Source of the DNA: Craterilacuibacter sinensis
GTDB taxonomy: Bacteria; Pseudomonadota; Gammaproteobacteria; Burkholderiales; Chromobacteriaceae
Length of the DNA: 64,000 nt
Reading direction: 5' to 3'
Assembly: GCF_009831765.1 (NCBI RefSeq)
Contig: NZ_WSSB01000001.1
Location: forward strand, 407,829 to 471,828
The notes under the pieces are model-generated. The model worked only from the letters and a program-made list of their open reading frames with translations, made no database searches and was not told where the DNA came from. Shown piece by piece: positions 53,563-61,568 of this stretch. Every line of letters begins with the position of its first letter. The stretch's first letter is position 1. The translations under genes were made by a program, and so were the position numbers.

Positions 53563-53871
53563 TCAGCCATAGACGTATCGGTCACGCGCGGAGGGGACAA
53601 CGTGAAGATTCAGCATGCAAACCGCAGCAAGCTGCAAGGCGCGTCGCATGCTGGTCTGGATTTCGAACCATGTGCTTTCACCATTGAGCATGCCTTTCAG
53701 AACCATTTTACCCTCTGCGCGCAGGTACCAAAGCCGGGCATCGCGTGGCAGAGGGATGCGGTGGTGAGCATTGTGATAGTGCAAATTCAGCGTCCATCTT
53801 TCGCCCACCGGATCGCTGCTGACAGCAGATGTGTTGTTGTTGAGAAAAATATGATCAAGCTTGCGTGCCAT
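53563..53871 (-). CDS. Hypothetical small protein of the integrated element
   Basis: A 102-residue protein I do not recognise. It is beta-rich and His/Arg-rich at the start (RWTLNLHYHNAHHRIPLPRDARLWYLRAEGK) and ends with a hydrophobic helix (ALQLAAVCMLNLHVV). Start 53871 is preferred over 53904 by position, without strong ribosome-site support. It is divergent from the XRE regulator and may be controlled by it. Confidence 0.5.
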   Translation of the reverse strand: MARKLDHIFLNNNTSAVSSDPVGERWTLNLHYHNAHHRIPLPRDARLWYLRAEGKMVLKGMLNGESTWFEIQTSMRRALQLAAVCMLNLHVVPSARDRYVYG

Positions 53872-53911
53872 AGGATTGCGTCCAAAACGAAAATTGTGAC
53901 ACAAAAGGTGC

Positions 53912-53937
53912 TGACTTAAAAGCGGATGACTTAAAAG
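53912..53937. promoter_or_regulatory. Direct repeat upstream of the XRE regulator
   Basis: TGACTTAAAAG occurs at 53912-53922 and again at 53927-53937, a 15-bp period, between the divergent small-protein and XRE genes. Autoregulatory binding is likely but unproven. Confidence 0.5.
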
Positions 53938-53960
53938 ATGCTATCGGTGATCCTGTGCCG

Positions 53961-54236
53961 ATGCCAAATCCCATTGCTGAGTGTGTCGACGAAAAACCGT
54001 GTACATCGCTCAAGATACTTGCTGAAAATATGCGTGGACTACGTGCTCGTTTAGGCTGGAGTCAAGAGGAGCTGGCTTTTCACGCGGGGCTGCACCGCAC
54101 ATTCATTGCGCATGTGGAGCGTGAACGCCGGAACCTTTCTCTTGCGAACATCGAGAAGATTGCGGACGCGCTGGGTATCCCGGTTTGGGAAATTCTGCGG
54201 CCACAATCGCTGGCGGCAGCAGAAAAGAATATGTAA
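53961..54236 (+). CDS. XRE-family transcriptional regulator
   Basis: A 91-residue Cro/C1-type DNA-binding protein. The HTH reads MRGLRARLGWSQEELAFHAGLHRTFIAHVERERRNLSLANIEKIADALGIPVWEIL (about 25-80). It resembles controller proteins of mobile elements. ATG 53961 or GTG 53955 could start it. It probably controls the element, perhaps through the direct repeat just upstream. No restriction-modification gene is adjacent. Confidence 0.85.
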   Translation: MPNPIAECVDEKPCTSLKILAENMRGLRARLGWSQEELAFHAGLHRTFIAHVERERRNLSLANIEKIADALGIPVWEILRPQSLAAAEKNM

Positions 54237-55489
54237 AAATCGGGCAGGCAAGCTGCCCGATTAAAAATAATGCATGATTTCATGATGTGGATGATACGTA
54301 TCTGACTGCCAGGCCAGAGCGTATTTCCGTCTGTATCGTCGTCAAACGATACGTCCTGAGTCGACTTTTGCGCCAACAAAAGCCGTACTCGATATTGCCA
54401 TGTGATGCCGCCAGGCATCTGTACTGCAACTTGCTCCCTGACGTCTTTCGGCTTCTATTTTCAGAAAAGACAAACGACTTCGGCCACATCGCCAGTTTGC
54501 TTGTGAAAAAACCACACCTAGTCAACTTCGCTCCCAGTCTGACAAACCGCTTTTTTATCGGCAGTGCCGTAACAACAGCCTGGTGCCACCCAGACTACGT
54601 CCAGACCTTCCCGCGTTAGACCATTTCTACTGCGTACAAGTACGCCACTGTCTCATCGATATCTCTAGTCTTGAAGACTTTCACAGGGGTTGCCCGTCGA
54701 TTTCGGTCGTGCGATGTTCCATAGCCACTGACTTACTCAAGATATGATTTCCAACTGTGGGCCCGATGCGACTGCAGCGCATCGATGGCTTACTAGCACT
54801 CTGCACAGCTTCCCTAGTGGAAGCCGTTACACGCTTAAGCTATCCAGCGATCCCAGCAGCTTGCGCTCCTGGGTACCACCGCATCTGAATTTCTTCTCTG
54901 CGGCTCACCACCTTGCGATGGTGCGTGCAGCCTACGTGTGCAGCACCGGTTGTACGATTACTCGCACCCCCAGGGCGGGACTAAGACCCGCTTTCGAACA
55001 TGGCCAGGATCGATCTTCATTACTGAAGCGTCCGTGTCCGCGTCGCCCAACATACTTCCACCCCAACGATTGGGTCGAACAAGATTTGCATCTTGAGCGC
55101 CCGTTGCCACGCAGCGAGCTCTATTAAAAGCACTGCGCGACGGGAAGCAAAACGTCGAATGATTGGCGATCACCCAACGGGCAGAGACATGACAGGAGGC
55201 GTTGGCGCACCCCCTGCCGCTTGGCGGCAATGGGATGGCGACCCCGTGTGATATCTACTGTAAATAACCATGATCCTGCCTCGTGTAGAGACCGTAGCGT
55301 CATCGGGCGCATTTTTTCGCAAGATTTTGCAAAAAAATGCAGGTATCCGGTATCGGCGGTGCGACCGGGCGGTCGCTAACAGCGCGAAGCCAGTACAGGA
55401 TGCATCCTCCTGCACTGGCTTCTATTGGAACATCAATGTGTGTGCTGTGAATTCGCTGCGCCCAGTTCACTGCACACGCGTATTTACAG
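54237..55489. other. 1.25-kb stretch without recognisable genes, containing dyad symmetries
   Basis: The open frames here are short and match no family I know. Near the right end lie two dyads: a 32-bp near-perfect palindrome at 55309-55340 (GCATTTTTT arms), and a 14-bp hairpin with one mismatch at 55387-55421. The region could hold a replication or transfer origin, an RNA gene, or decayed genes; nothing in the sequence decides. Confidence 0.4.
55309..55340. repeat. 32-bp near-perfect palindrome
   Basis: GCATTTTTTCGCAA (55309-55322) pairs with TTGCAAAAAAATGC (55327-55340) apart from one mismatch. Both ends are AT-rich. It may be a protein-binding dyad of the element. Confidence 0.6.
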
Positions 55490-55533
55490 CGTTTTGCCGT
55501 GTCCGGCAAAACGTATAAAAAGCGTCGCTACAC
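55490..55533 (+). promoter_or_regulatory. Perfect palindromic operator abutting promoter of the Ala-Pro repeat gene
   Basis: CGTTTTGCCG (55490-55499) and CGGCAAAACG (55504-55513) are a perfect 10-bp inverted repeat with a 4-nt centre. TATAAAA follows directly at 55514-55520 and GCTACAC lies at 55527-55533. A protein bound here would overlap the polymerase site. Confidence 0.65.
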
Positions 55534-55561
55534 ATCGTGTCATCAACAAAAAAGGCACGCT

Positions 55562-57202
55562 ATGTATCTCAAAATTCTCCCGCCGCCGAGCGCACGCGGC
55601 TCACACTTTCTACGCATTCCCGCAAGCAAGACCGCCGCAATGCGCATCATCCTCGAAACCGTTCAGCGCGGTAGCCGCTACTACACAAGCGGAGTCGTCG
55701 CTGCGGGTAAAGCTGTCGCGTTGGCAGACAAATTTGCGGAGCTGTATGAGATCGACGCGAACAGCAACCGGCGTGCTTACCGCAAACGCCAGGGGCTGGC
55801 GAATTGCACGCTGATCATGTACCCGCACGATAACAAACCAGAGCACTTTTTATGGTGGCTGCTGGTGACGCCGGGGAAAGGGTCGGTGCATCAACGTGAG
55901 AAACTATTCGATGCGCACGACAAGCGCCAACGTTTGCCGTGGTCTGAACAGTACCAGCTCGTGCGGCTGCAAAAAGAGAAGGGACAGGGCGGAGCACGAA
56001 GCTGGAGCTGGCAACTGCAGTCGCGTGCATTCGATGAGTGGCAGGCAGGGCTGGAGGAGACGATACGCAGCACCGGCCAGACTGGCATTGATGTTGTGCG
56101 TGTGAAGTCGTTGATCGAGGCGCTGCTGCGGATGCCCGGTTATCACGGCATCCGTGAGCAGCAGAAACAGTTGCTCATGCTCGCGAGTGAACACTGGCGT
56201 AAACATCGCAGACAACCGTTCCCGATCGAGGTTGGGCACCTTCCATATATCGACAAGTCATTCGCGTGTTACGCGAATCCGGCCTTGTGTCTGGATGGGC
56301 TCGTTCACATCATGCTGACCGCACCCGCACCCGCACCCGCACCCGCACCCGCACCCGCACCCGCACCCGCACCCGCACCCGCACCCGCACCCGCACCCGC
56401 ACCCGCACCCGCACCCGCACCCGCACCCGCACCCGCACCCGCACCCGCACCCGCACCCGCACCCGCACCCGCACCCGCACCCGCACCCGCACCCGCACCC
56501 GCACCCGCACCCGCACCCGCACCCGCACCCGCACCCGCACCCGCACCCGCACCCGCACCCGCACCCGCACCCGCACCCGCACCCGCACCCGCACCCGCAC
56601 CCGCACCCGCACCCGCACCCGCACCCGCACCCGCACCCGCACCCGCACCCGCACCCGCACCCGCACCCGCACCCGCACCCGCACCCGCACCCGCACCCGC
56701 ACCCGCACCCGCACCCGCACCCGCACCCGCACCCGCACCCGCACCCGCACCCGCACCCGCACCCGCACCCGCACCCGCACCCGCACCCGCACCCGCACCC
56801 GCACCCGCACCCGCACCCGCACCCGCACCCGCACCCGCACCCGCACCCGCACCCGCACCCGCACCCGCACCCGCACCCGCACCCGCACCCGCACCCGCAC
56901 CCGCACCCGCACCCGCACCCGCACCCGCACCCGCACCCGCACCCGCACCCGCACCCGCACCCGCACCCGCACCCGCACCCGCACCCGCACCCGCACCCGC
57001 ACCCGCACCCGCACCCGCACCCGCACCCGCACCCGCACCCGCACCCGCACCCGCACCCGCACCCGCACCCGCACCCGCACCCGCACCCGCACCCGCACCC
57101 GCACCCGCACCCGCACCCGCACCCGCACCCGCACCCGCACCCGCACCCGCACCCGCACCCGCACCCGCACCCGCACCCGCACCGAAGCCGGATTGGTTTT
57201 GA
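55562..57202 (+). CDS. Unknown protein with a 288-residue Ala-Pro repeat tail
   Basis: A 546-residue product. Residues 1-253 form an unrecognised globular part starting MYLKILPPPSARGSHFLRIP, with basic and Trp-rich stretches (SNRRAYRKRQGLANCTLIMYP, HFLWWLLVTPGKGSVHQREKLF, WSWQLQSRAFDEW). Residues 254-541 are 144 Ala-Pro dipeptides encoded by a near-perfect hexamer array, and the chain ends KPDWF. Such a repeat would be a stiff extended rod. ATG 55562 is chosen because a longer reading would cross the promoter. It is upstream of a KfrA-like gene with a matching promoter, so a structural or DNA-linked role in the element is possible; function is unknown. Confidence 0.7.
   Translation: MYLKILPPPSARGSHFLRIPASKTAAMRIILETVQRGSRYYTSGVVAAGKAVALADKFAELYEIDANSNRRAYRKRQGLANCTLIMYPHDNKPEHFLWWLLVTPGKGSVHQREKLFDAHDKRQRLPWSEQYQLVRLQKEKGQGGARSWSWQLQSRAFDEWQAGLEETIRSTGQTGIDVVRVKSLIEALLRMPGYHGIREQQKQLLMLASEHWRKHRRQPFPIEVGHLPYIDKSFACYANPALCLDGLVHIMLTAPAPAPAPAPAPAPAPAPAPAPAPAPAPAPAPAPAPAPAPAPAPAPAPAPAPAPAPAPAPAPAPAPAPAPAPAPAPAPAPAPAPAPAPAPAPAPAPAPAPAPAPAPAPAPAPAPAPAPAPAPAPAPAPAPAPAPAPAPAPAPAPAPAPAPAPAPAPAPAPAPAPAPAPAPAPAPAPAPAPAPAPAPAPAPAPAPAPAPAPAPAPAPAPAPAPAPAPAPAPAPAPAPAPAPAPAPAPAPAPAPAPAPAPAPAPAPAPAPAPAPAPAPAPAPAPAPAPAPAPAPAPAPAPKPDWF
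56321..57184 (+). repeat. Hexanucleotide microsatellite, 144 copies of GCACCC
   Basis: 864 bp made of 143 identical GCACCC units and a last GCACCG. No other base change is seen. In the coding frame each unit is Ala-Pro. Read on the minus strand it is GGGTGC repeated, giving a GGG run every 6 bases. Confidence 0.97.
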
Positions 57203-57213
57203 CTGTCGTCACG

Positions 57214-57272
57214 CGTAACAGTCATGTGACGTGTTACGAAGCTACGCTCCGGTATAAAACAAGTGTCTACAC
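57214..57272 (+). promoter_or_regulatory. KfrA-like gene promoter with inverted repeat
   Basis: CGTAACA (57214-57220) and TGTTACG (57232-57238) form an inverted repeat reaching the expected -35. TATAAAA is at 57253-57259 and TCTACAC at 57266-57272. KfrA proteins are known to repress their own promoters, which suits this layout. Confidence 0.6.
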
Positions 57273-57304
57273 GGGATATGTTCAACATGATTTGGAGATA
57301 TCCG

Positions 57305-57808
57305 ATGAAAAAAATCCCCCTAACGCTGGAAACCGTACTCGACGCATGCGCACTGTTTGAGACGCAAAGTCGCCAACTTTCAGTGCGAGCAATGCGAGAT
57401 CACTTAGGTGGTAGCGCACAAGAAACGATCACTGAGGGTCTGCGTGTCTGGAAGAAAAAGAAAGAATCCGAGCAGTCACTTATCGAGCTTGACGAGTCCG
57501 TGCTCAAGACGTTGATCGCATGGGCGCAAGGGCAGCGCACGCGTGCAGCTGTCGAATTACGATTGGAGGTTACGGAACTGCAGAGGCGCTTGCTCGAAGC
57601 GGATGAAATGAGCTCGCTCTGGTCTGCTGAAGTTGAAATTCTGGGGAATGAACGGGATCTGCTACGTCAGCAGGTCGCCTCGTTGTCAGCCATCGCTTTG
57701 GAACGGAAAGAGCAATTGCTAAGGCTTGAGGCGCAACACGATGCACTGGTTGATCAAGTCGGTGACTTGCGGCGGCAACTGCGCATGAAGAAGGATGTTG
57801 GTAGCTGA
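57305..57808 (+). CDS. KfrA-like coiled-coil DNA-binding protein
   Basis: A 167-residue protein with an N-terminal helical DNA-binding part of KfrA type (LTLETVLDACALFETQSRQLSVRAMRDHLGGSAQETITEGLRVWKKKK, about 5-55). A long coiled coil follows (about 80-160, rich in Glu/Leu/Gln/Arg). KfrA proteins are plasmid-partition-associated repressors. Start ATG 57305 follows GGAGA. It shares its promoter core with the integrase and the Ala-Pro gene and may control them. Confidence 0.75.
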   Translation: MKKIPLTLETVLDACALFETQSRQLSVRAMRDHLGGSAQETITEGLRVWKKKKESEQSLIELDESVLKTLIAWAQGQRTRAAVELRLEVTELQRRLLEADEMSSLWSAEVEILGNERDLLRQQVASLSAIALERKEQLLRLEAQHDALVDQVGDLRRQLRMKKDVGS

Positions 57809-58200
57809 ATCGTTGTGCGGATGTGCTCTGCGATGGGAGGAGTTGCTTTGGCCGCATTTCAGCCTCTGACCTTAAGACGGCTTCTCGGCCAAAGTGGACA
57901 CTGAGGGCGCTTGGTTGGACAGTCCGCTCCCGACCCTATCCGGACGTTGGTGCCGCAGTCGATTGAAGGTCGGCTTTCATCAGCAACCGGTCGATTTCGG
58001 TTTGGACGCTAACTATTTTTTTACTGATGGGTGGTGTGATAGCGGTGAACGACATCACGTACTGGTCAAACACTAATATTGGCGTATTCTGTTAGCAGGG
58101 TGGCGCGTTCCGCATATAGTCGTCAGGGCATTATTCCTATACTCCTTACATGCACTTCCGAAGTGCCCACTGTATGTTTAACCATCTCTAGGAGTTGGCA
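57809..58200. other. Gene-free stretch before the SDR cassette
   Basis: About 390 bp with no convincing gene. The right end must carry the promoter for the SDR gene; TATACT at 58138-58143 is a possible -10. Confidence 0.35.
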
Positions 58201-58950
58201 ATGTCCAAACAAGTCGCCCTTATTACCGGCGGTGCCACCGGCATCGGTAAAGCTGTCGCCCTCAAGCTCGTCGCTCAAGGCGTTAACGTCGTCATGAGCG
58301 GTCGCCGAGCAGAAGTCGGCGCGGTTGCCTTGGCCGAAGTATCAGCAGCCGCACGCGACGGTGCCCAAGTTCGCTTCGTACAGAACGATGTGTCCGACGA
58401 AGCCAAGGTTAAATCAATGATTGACGGCATCGTGGCTGAATTCGGCCGGCTCGACATGGCTGTCAACAATGCGGGTATCTTCAACGAGTATTCTTCGCTG
58501 AACCAATCCGAGACTCAGAACTTCCGCGACATGCTTGAAGTAAACGTGATGGGCGTGTATTTCAGTATGAAGTACGAAATTGCCCAAATGCTCCAACAAG
58601 GCAAAGGGGCTATCGTCAATTTGGCATCGATTGCCGGCCTGAACGGCATCCCCTGGGGCGGAACCTATGCGGCGACCAAGCATGCGGTGGTTGGTCTTAC
58701 TAAGTCGTCAGCACTCGATCATGCGGCTCAAGGCATCCGTATCAACGGTGTGGCGCCCGGAGCTATCCGCACTGACATCATCGCAGAGCAGTTGAACAGT
58801 AATCTCGCCGAACTTGAAGCAATGCACCCCATGCAGCGAGTGGGAAAGCCAGAAGAGATAGCGAATGCCATCAGCTGGCTGCTCTCGGACGAGGCCAGCT
58901 TCGTCACCGGTCACATTCTCAACGTAGATGGTGGCTTCCAAGCCAAATAA
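58201..58950 (+). CDS. Short-chain dehydrogenase/reductase
   Basis: A 249-residue classical SDR. The cofactor motif is ITGGATGIGKA (about 9-19), followed by NNAG (about 86-89). The catalytic Ser is in LASIAGLNG, and YAATK gives the Tyr-x-x-x-Lys. A typical C terminus VTGHILNVDGGF follows. ATG 58201 sits 6 bp after AGGAG. The substrate cannot be predicted. The next two genes run in the same direction with short gaps, suggesting one unit. Confidence 0.93.
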   Translation: MSKQVALITGGATGIGKAVALKLVAQGVNVVMSGRRAEVGAVALAEVSAAARDGAQVRFVQNDVSDEAKVKSMIDGIVAEFGRLDMAVNNAGIFNEYSSLNQSETQNFRDMLEVNVMGVYFSMKYEIAQMLQQGKGAIVNLASIAGLNGIPWGGTYAATKHAVVGLTKSSALDHAAQGIRINGVAPGAIRTDIIAEQLNSNLAELEAMHPMQRVGKPEEIANAISWLLSDEASFVTGHILNVDGGFQAK

Positions 58951-58955
58951 GCATA

Positions 58956-59981
58956 ATGACCGGCTCTATTCCAGACAAAATGAAGGTGCCTGGCGCGCTG
59001 TGGGAAGGCCTCAAGCGGGTTCAAATCGACCGTGCTGAGGTCGTCCGCCGGGCGGCATTGCCGCTCACCGTGCTGAAGGACGATACGCAGATTTCCACTG
59101 CACAGTTTTTCGCACTCTTTCGCGCCATCGAAGCCGTTAGTCAAGACGCCGCTATCGGGCTACGCATCGCATCTGTTCTGGATGGGGCTGTCATGCCCTT
59201 GGCTTTCGTCGCTGCTCAGCATGCGAGGGACTTCCGTGATGCGCTGAATCGGGTGGCCCGGTTCAAGCATCTGTGCACGCCCGAGGATGTTGTACTCGCG
59301 GAGGATGGTGACCGCAGCGACATCGTTGTCCGCTGGCCACATGCTGCCCCTGATTCGATTCCATATTCCCTGGTCGATGCCACGATGGCGTCGCTCGTGG
59401 AGCTAGGCCGCAGAGGAACTTCAGAACGGTTGATACCAGTCGTGCTGGAGTTGGCCCGTCCTGAGGCATCGAGGTCCGCGCTCGAACGATATTTTGGCTG
59501 CCAAGTTAGGTTTAATACCGCGGAAGACCGTATTAGTTTCCGGCGAGATGACCTCAACAAGCGATTCGTCACTTACAACAGGGACTTGTTGGAGGTTATT
59601 GTTCCAGAACTGGACCGGCGTCTTGAACAGCATTTGGTGTCGGGGTCTGTTGCTGAGCAGACCCGCTGGGTACTCCGCCGGCGATTGGCGGCCGGTCGGC
59701 CGGACATTCGTTCGGTCGCAGCAGAACTGGCTATGAGCGAACGCTCCCTACAGCGGCGCCTGACGGATGAAGGTGTCAGTTTCCAGGTCCTTGTGAGTGA
59801 TACAAGACATCAGTTGGCACTTGAGTATTTGTCTGACGCATCCTTGACGCTCATTGAAGTTGCCTATTTGCTTGGCTACGAAGACAAGAATTCGTTCTTC
59901 CGAGCCTTCAGGCTGTGGGAAGAACAAACGCCATCGGAGTGGCGAGTCGCAAATCTAGCGAATCGCTCAATGAATGGGTAG
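58956..59981 (+). CDS. AraC-family transcriptional regulator
   Basis: A 341-residue regulator with an N-terminal arabinose-binding-type effector domain (about 20-205) and a C-terminal AraC HTH pair. The HTH reads RPDIRSVAAELAMSERSLQRRLTDEGVSFQVLV, then LIEVAYLLGYEDKNSFFRAFRLWEEQTPSEWR. It resembles the OruR/ArgR-like subgroup. It starts 5 bp after the SDR stop and probably controls this cassette. Confidence 0.92.
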   Translation: MTGSIPDKMKVPGALWEGLKRVQIDRAEVVRRAALPLTVLKDDTQISTAQFFALFRAIEAVSQDAAIGLRIASVLDGAVMPLAFVAAQHARDFRDALNRVARFKHLCTPEDVVLAEDGDRSDIVVRWPHAAPDSIPYSLVDATMASLVELGRRGTSERLIPVVLELARPEASRSALERYFGCQVRFNTAEDRISFRRDDLNKRFVTYNRDLLEVIVPELDRRLEQHLVSGSVAEQTRWVLRRRLAAGRPDIRSVAAELAMSERSLQRRLTDEGVSFQVLVSDTRHQLALEYLSDASLTLIEVAYLLGYEDKNSFFRAFRLWEEQTPSEWRVANLANRSMNG

Positions 59982-59992
59982 GGTCGGTTACG

Positions 59993-60691
59993 ATGAAAGT
60001 TCTTATTTTTGGAGCCACCGGCATGGTGGGTGGCGGCGTTCTGCGCGAGTGCCTGCTTGCGGCTGACGTTGAACGAGTGGTTTCCATCGGTCGTTCGGCA
60101 TTGCTGTTGGACCATCCAAAACTGGTTCAGGTGGTGCGTCCGAATTTTGCGACAGACACATCCGAAATTACGGATGATGACCTGCGCAACGTGGATGCCT
60201 GCTTTTTCTGCCTCGGGGTATCGGCATCGGGCCTCTCTGAGGAGAAATACACAGCGCTGACATACAGCCTCACGATGGCGGTGGCTGAGCGCCTTAGCAG
60301 CATCAGCCCGCAGGCGAGTTTCGTTTACGTATCGGGCGCAAGGGCAGACAGCAGCGAACAAGGTTCAAGCATGTGGGCCAGGGTTCGGGGTAAGACGGAG
60401 AACGCACTGCTACGCCTACCATTCAAGCATGCGTATGTCTTGCGTCCGGCAGTTATTCAGCCCTTGAACAATGCAGTGTCCAAGACTGATTCCTATCGCA
60501 TCTTCTATAAAGTCTTGAGCCCCTTGCTCACTTTTGGCCGGAAGCTGTTCCCGTCACATGTTCTAACCACCGAAGTTATTGGTCAGGCTATGCTCCAGAT
60601 TGCACGCAGGGGAGCGCCAGTATCTGTGTTGAACGCAGCCGCCATCTATGAAGTTGCATACTCATCAGTAGAAGCTAACTCAAAGAGATGA
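59993..60691 (+). CDS. Atypical SDR / NAD(P)-binding epimerase-like protein
   Basis: A 232-residue protein with an N-terminal Rossmann motif (MKVLIFGATGMVGGGVLREC) of the NAD(P)-dependent epimerase/NmrA type. It continues with FCLGVSASG and FVYVSGARADSSEQGSSMWARVRGKTENAL, where the Tyr of the classical YxxxK is not obvious. It follows the AraC gene by 11 bp. The reaction is unknown. Confidence 0.82.
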   Translation: MKVLIFGATGMVGGGVLRECLLAADVERVVSIGRSALLLDHPKLVQVVRPNFATDTSEITDDDLRNVDACFFCLGVSASGLSEEKYTALTYSLTMAVAERLSSISPQASFVYVSGARADSSEQGSSMWARVRGKTENALLRLPFKHAYVLRPAVIQPLNNAVSKTDSYRIFYKVLSPLLTFGRKLFPSHVLTTEVIGQAMLQIARRGAPVSVLNAAAIYEVAYSSVEANSKR

Positions 60692-60890
60692 CAGCAATCA
60701 GATAGCAATGGCTGCTTCCGAAACCACAACGACCTTTGCAGCCGACCGCTGTTGGGGTGGGCGAGTTTCCGCTTTTGGCCGATAGCAGCCATGCTAACGC
60801 AATGGCACTAAAGTCTGCTTTGGCCGAACTCAAGCTCTTCCTGCCATGCTGTTCATGACAGCCAATACTCAGATTCCTTCTCACTGATGA
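60692..60890. other. Intergenic stretch, nothing recognised
   Basis: About 200 bp after the SDR cassette with no supported gene or strong hairpin. It joins directly onto the DMT-permease fragment. Confidence 0.35.
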
Positions 60891-61090
60891 TCTGCCACTG
60901 AAATTCCGCCAGAAACAACGGCACCGACAGGCCACGGGGCTGCAGTGCTTGGCAGGCTCACCGCATCGACCCGGTTCAGGAACCGGTAAACAGCAAGTCC
61001 TGATCCCAGGTAAAGCAAACCCGCCAGCAGCCATGGGCTAATCGTGTGTAACAATAGCTTGGAGAGTGGCGTGCTTGCTCCCAATGAGGC
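60891..61090 (-). pseudogene. Fragment of an EamA/DMT-family permease
   Basis: On the minus strand GASTPLSKLLLHTISPWLLAGLLYLGSGLAVYRFL, followed by PSTAAPWPVGAVVSGGI, matches the first 65 residues or so of EamA-type drug/metabolite transporters. There is no proper start, and the reading ends after the second helix region; the rest is missing. Confidence 0.6.
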
Positions 61091-61185
61091 AGGGCGCCGT
61101 GGTGGCGTAACTCTTCTTTCCAGCCCATTGTTTTCTTTATGTCGATGCAGTGATGCTTAAACGTACTAAGTACATGTTCAGCCGC

Positions 61186-61461
61186 TTACTTCAAATAGGA
61201 ACGCAGGATGCCTGCGATCTGCTCCAGATCTTCACTGCGCTGCTTTGGATCGGTGACATCCGGTCCCAGATGGTCGCGTAGATGACCTTCTAGTACTTCT
61301 ACCATCAGTCCATTGACCGCGCCGCGGATCGCCGCGATCTGTTGCAGGATGGCTGTGCAATCAGTCTCTGCTTCTAGGGCTTTTTCCAGTCCCTCTGCCT
61401 GTCCTTTGATACGACGAACTCGGGTGAGGAGTTGCTTCTTGCCTTTGGTGGTATGCGCCAT
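61186..61461 (-). CDS. rcnR: Ni/Co-responsive transcriptional repressor RcnR
   Basis: A 91-residue CsoR/RcnR-family repressor. The nickel/cobalt ligands known for RcnR are all present: His3, Cys35, His60 and His64. The core CTAILQQIAAIRGAVNGLMVEVLEGHLRDHL is typical. FrmR, the formaldehyde sensor, has Glu at 64, so RcnR fits better. It is divergent from rcnA, whose promoter it is expected to repress until Ni or Co binds. Confidence 0.92.
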   Translation of the reverse strand: MAHTTKGKKQLLTRVRRIKGQAEGLEKALEAETDCTAILQQIAAIRGAVNGLMVEVLEGHLRDHLGPDVTDPKQRSEDLEQIAGILRSYLK

Positions 61462-61485
61462 ATGTTTTCCTGAGTGACATCAAAT

Positions 61486-61511
61486 TGGTATAGTGGGGTA
61501 TAGTATACTTA
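61486..61511. promoter_or_regulatory. Putative RcnR operator between rcnR and rcnA
   Basis: A G-tract flanked by TATAGT half-sites (TATAGTGGGGTATAGTATAC, about 61490-61509) resembles the G/C-tract plus A/T-rich inverted repeats bound by RcnR/CsoR proteins. Confidence 0.6.
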
Positions 61512-61568
61512 GTGGTGACAATACAGCATTGCTTACTAAGTCTGCCCCAATTTTATCTGAGGTGTTCC

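Noticed and set aside
54744..55127. 127-residue forward frame in the gene-free stretch
   Set aside because: No ribosome site, no family resemblance, Cys/Arg/Pro-rich composition of non-coding DNA.
56321..57184. CRISPR array
   Set aside because: The repeats are contiguous hexamers with no spacers and no cas gene.
56266..57360. Thr-Arg repeat protein in another forward frame, and Gly-Ala or Val-Arg repeat proteins on the minus strand
   Set aside because: All are forced by the hexamer array, which is open in every frame. Only the Ala-Pro frame has a long non-repeat domain, a promoter and a ribosome-friendly start.
61186..61461. FrmR (formaldehyde sensor) instead of RcnR
   Set aside because: His3 and His64 are present and the divergent neighbour is rcnA; no formaldehyde dehydrogenase is nearby.
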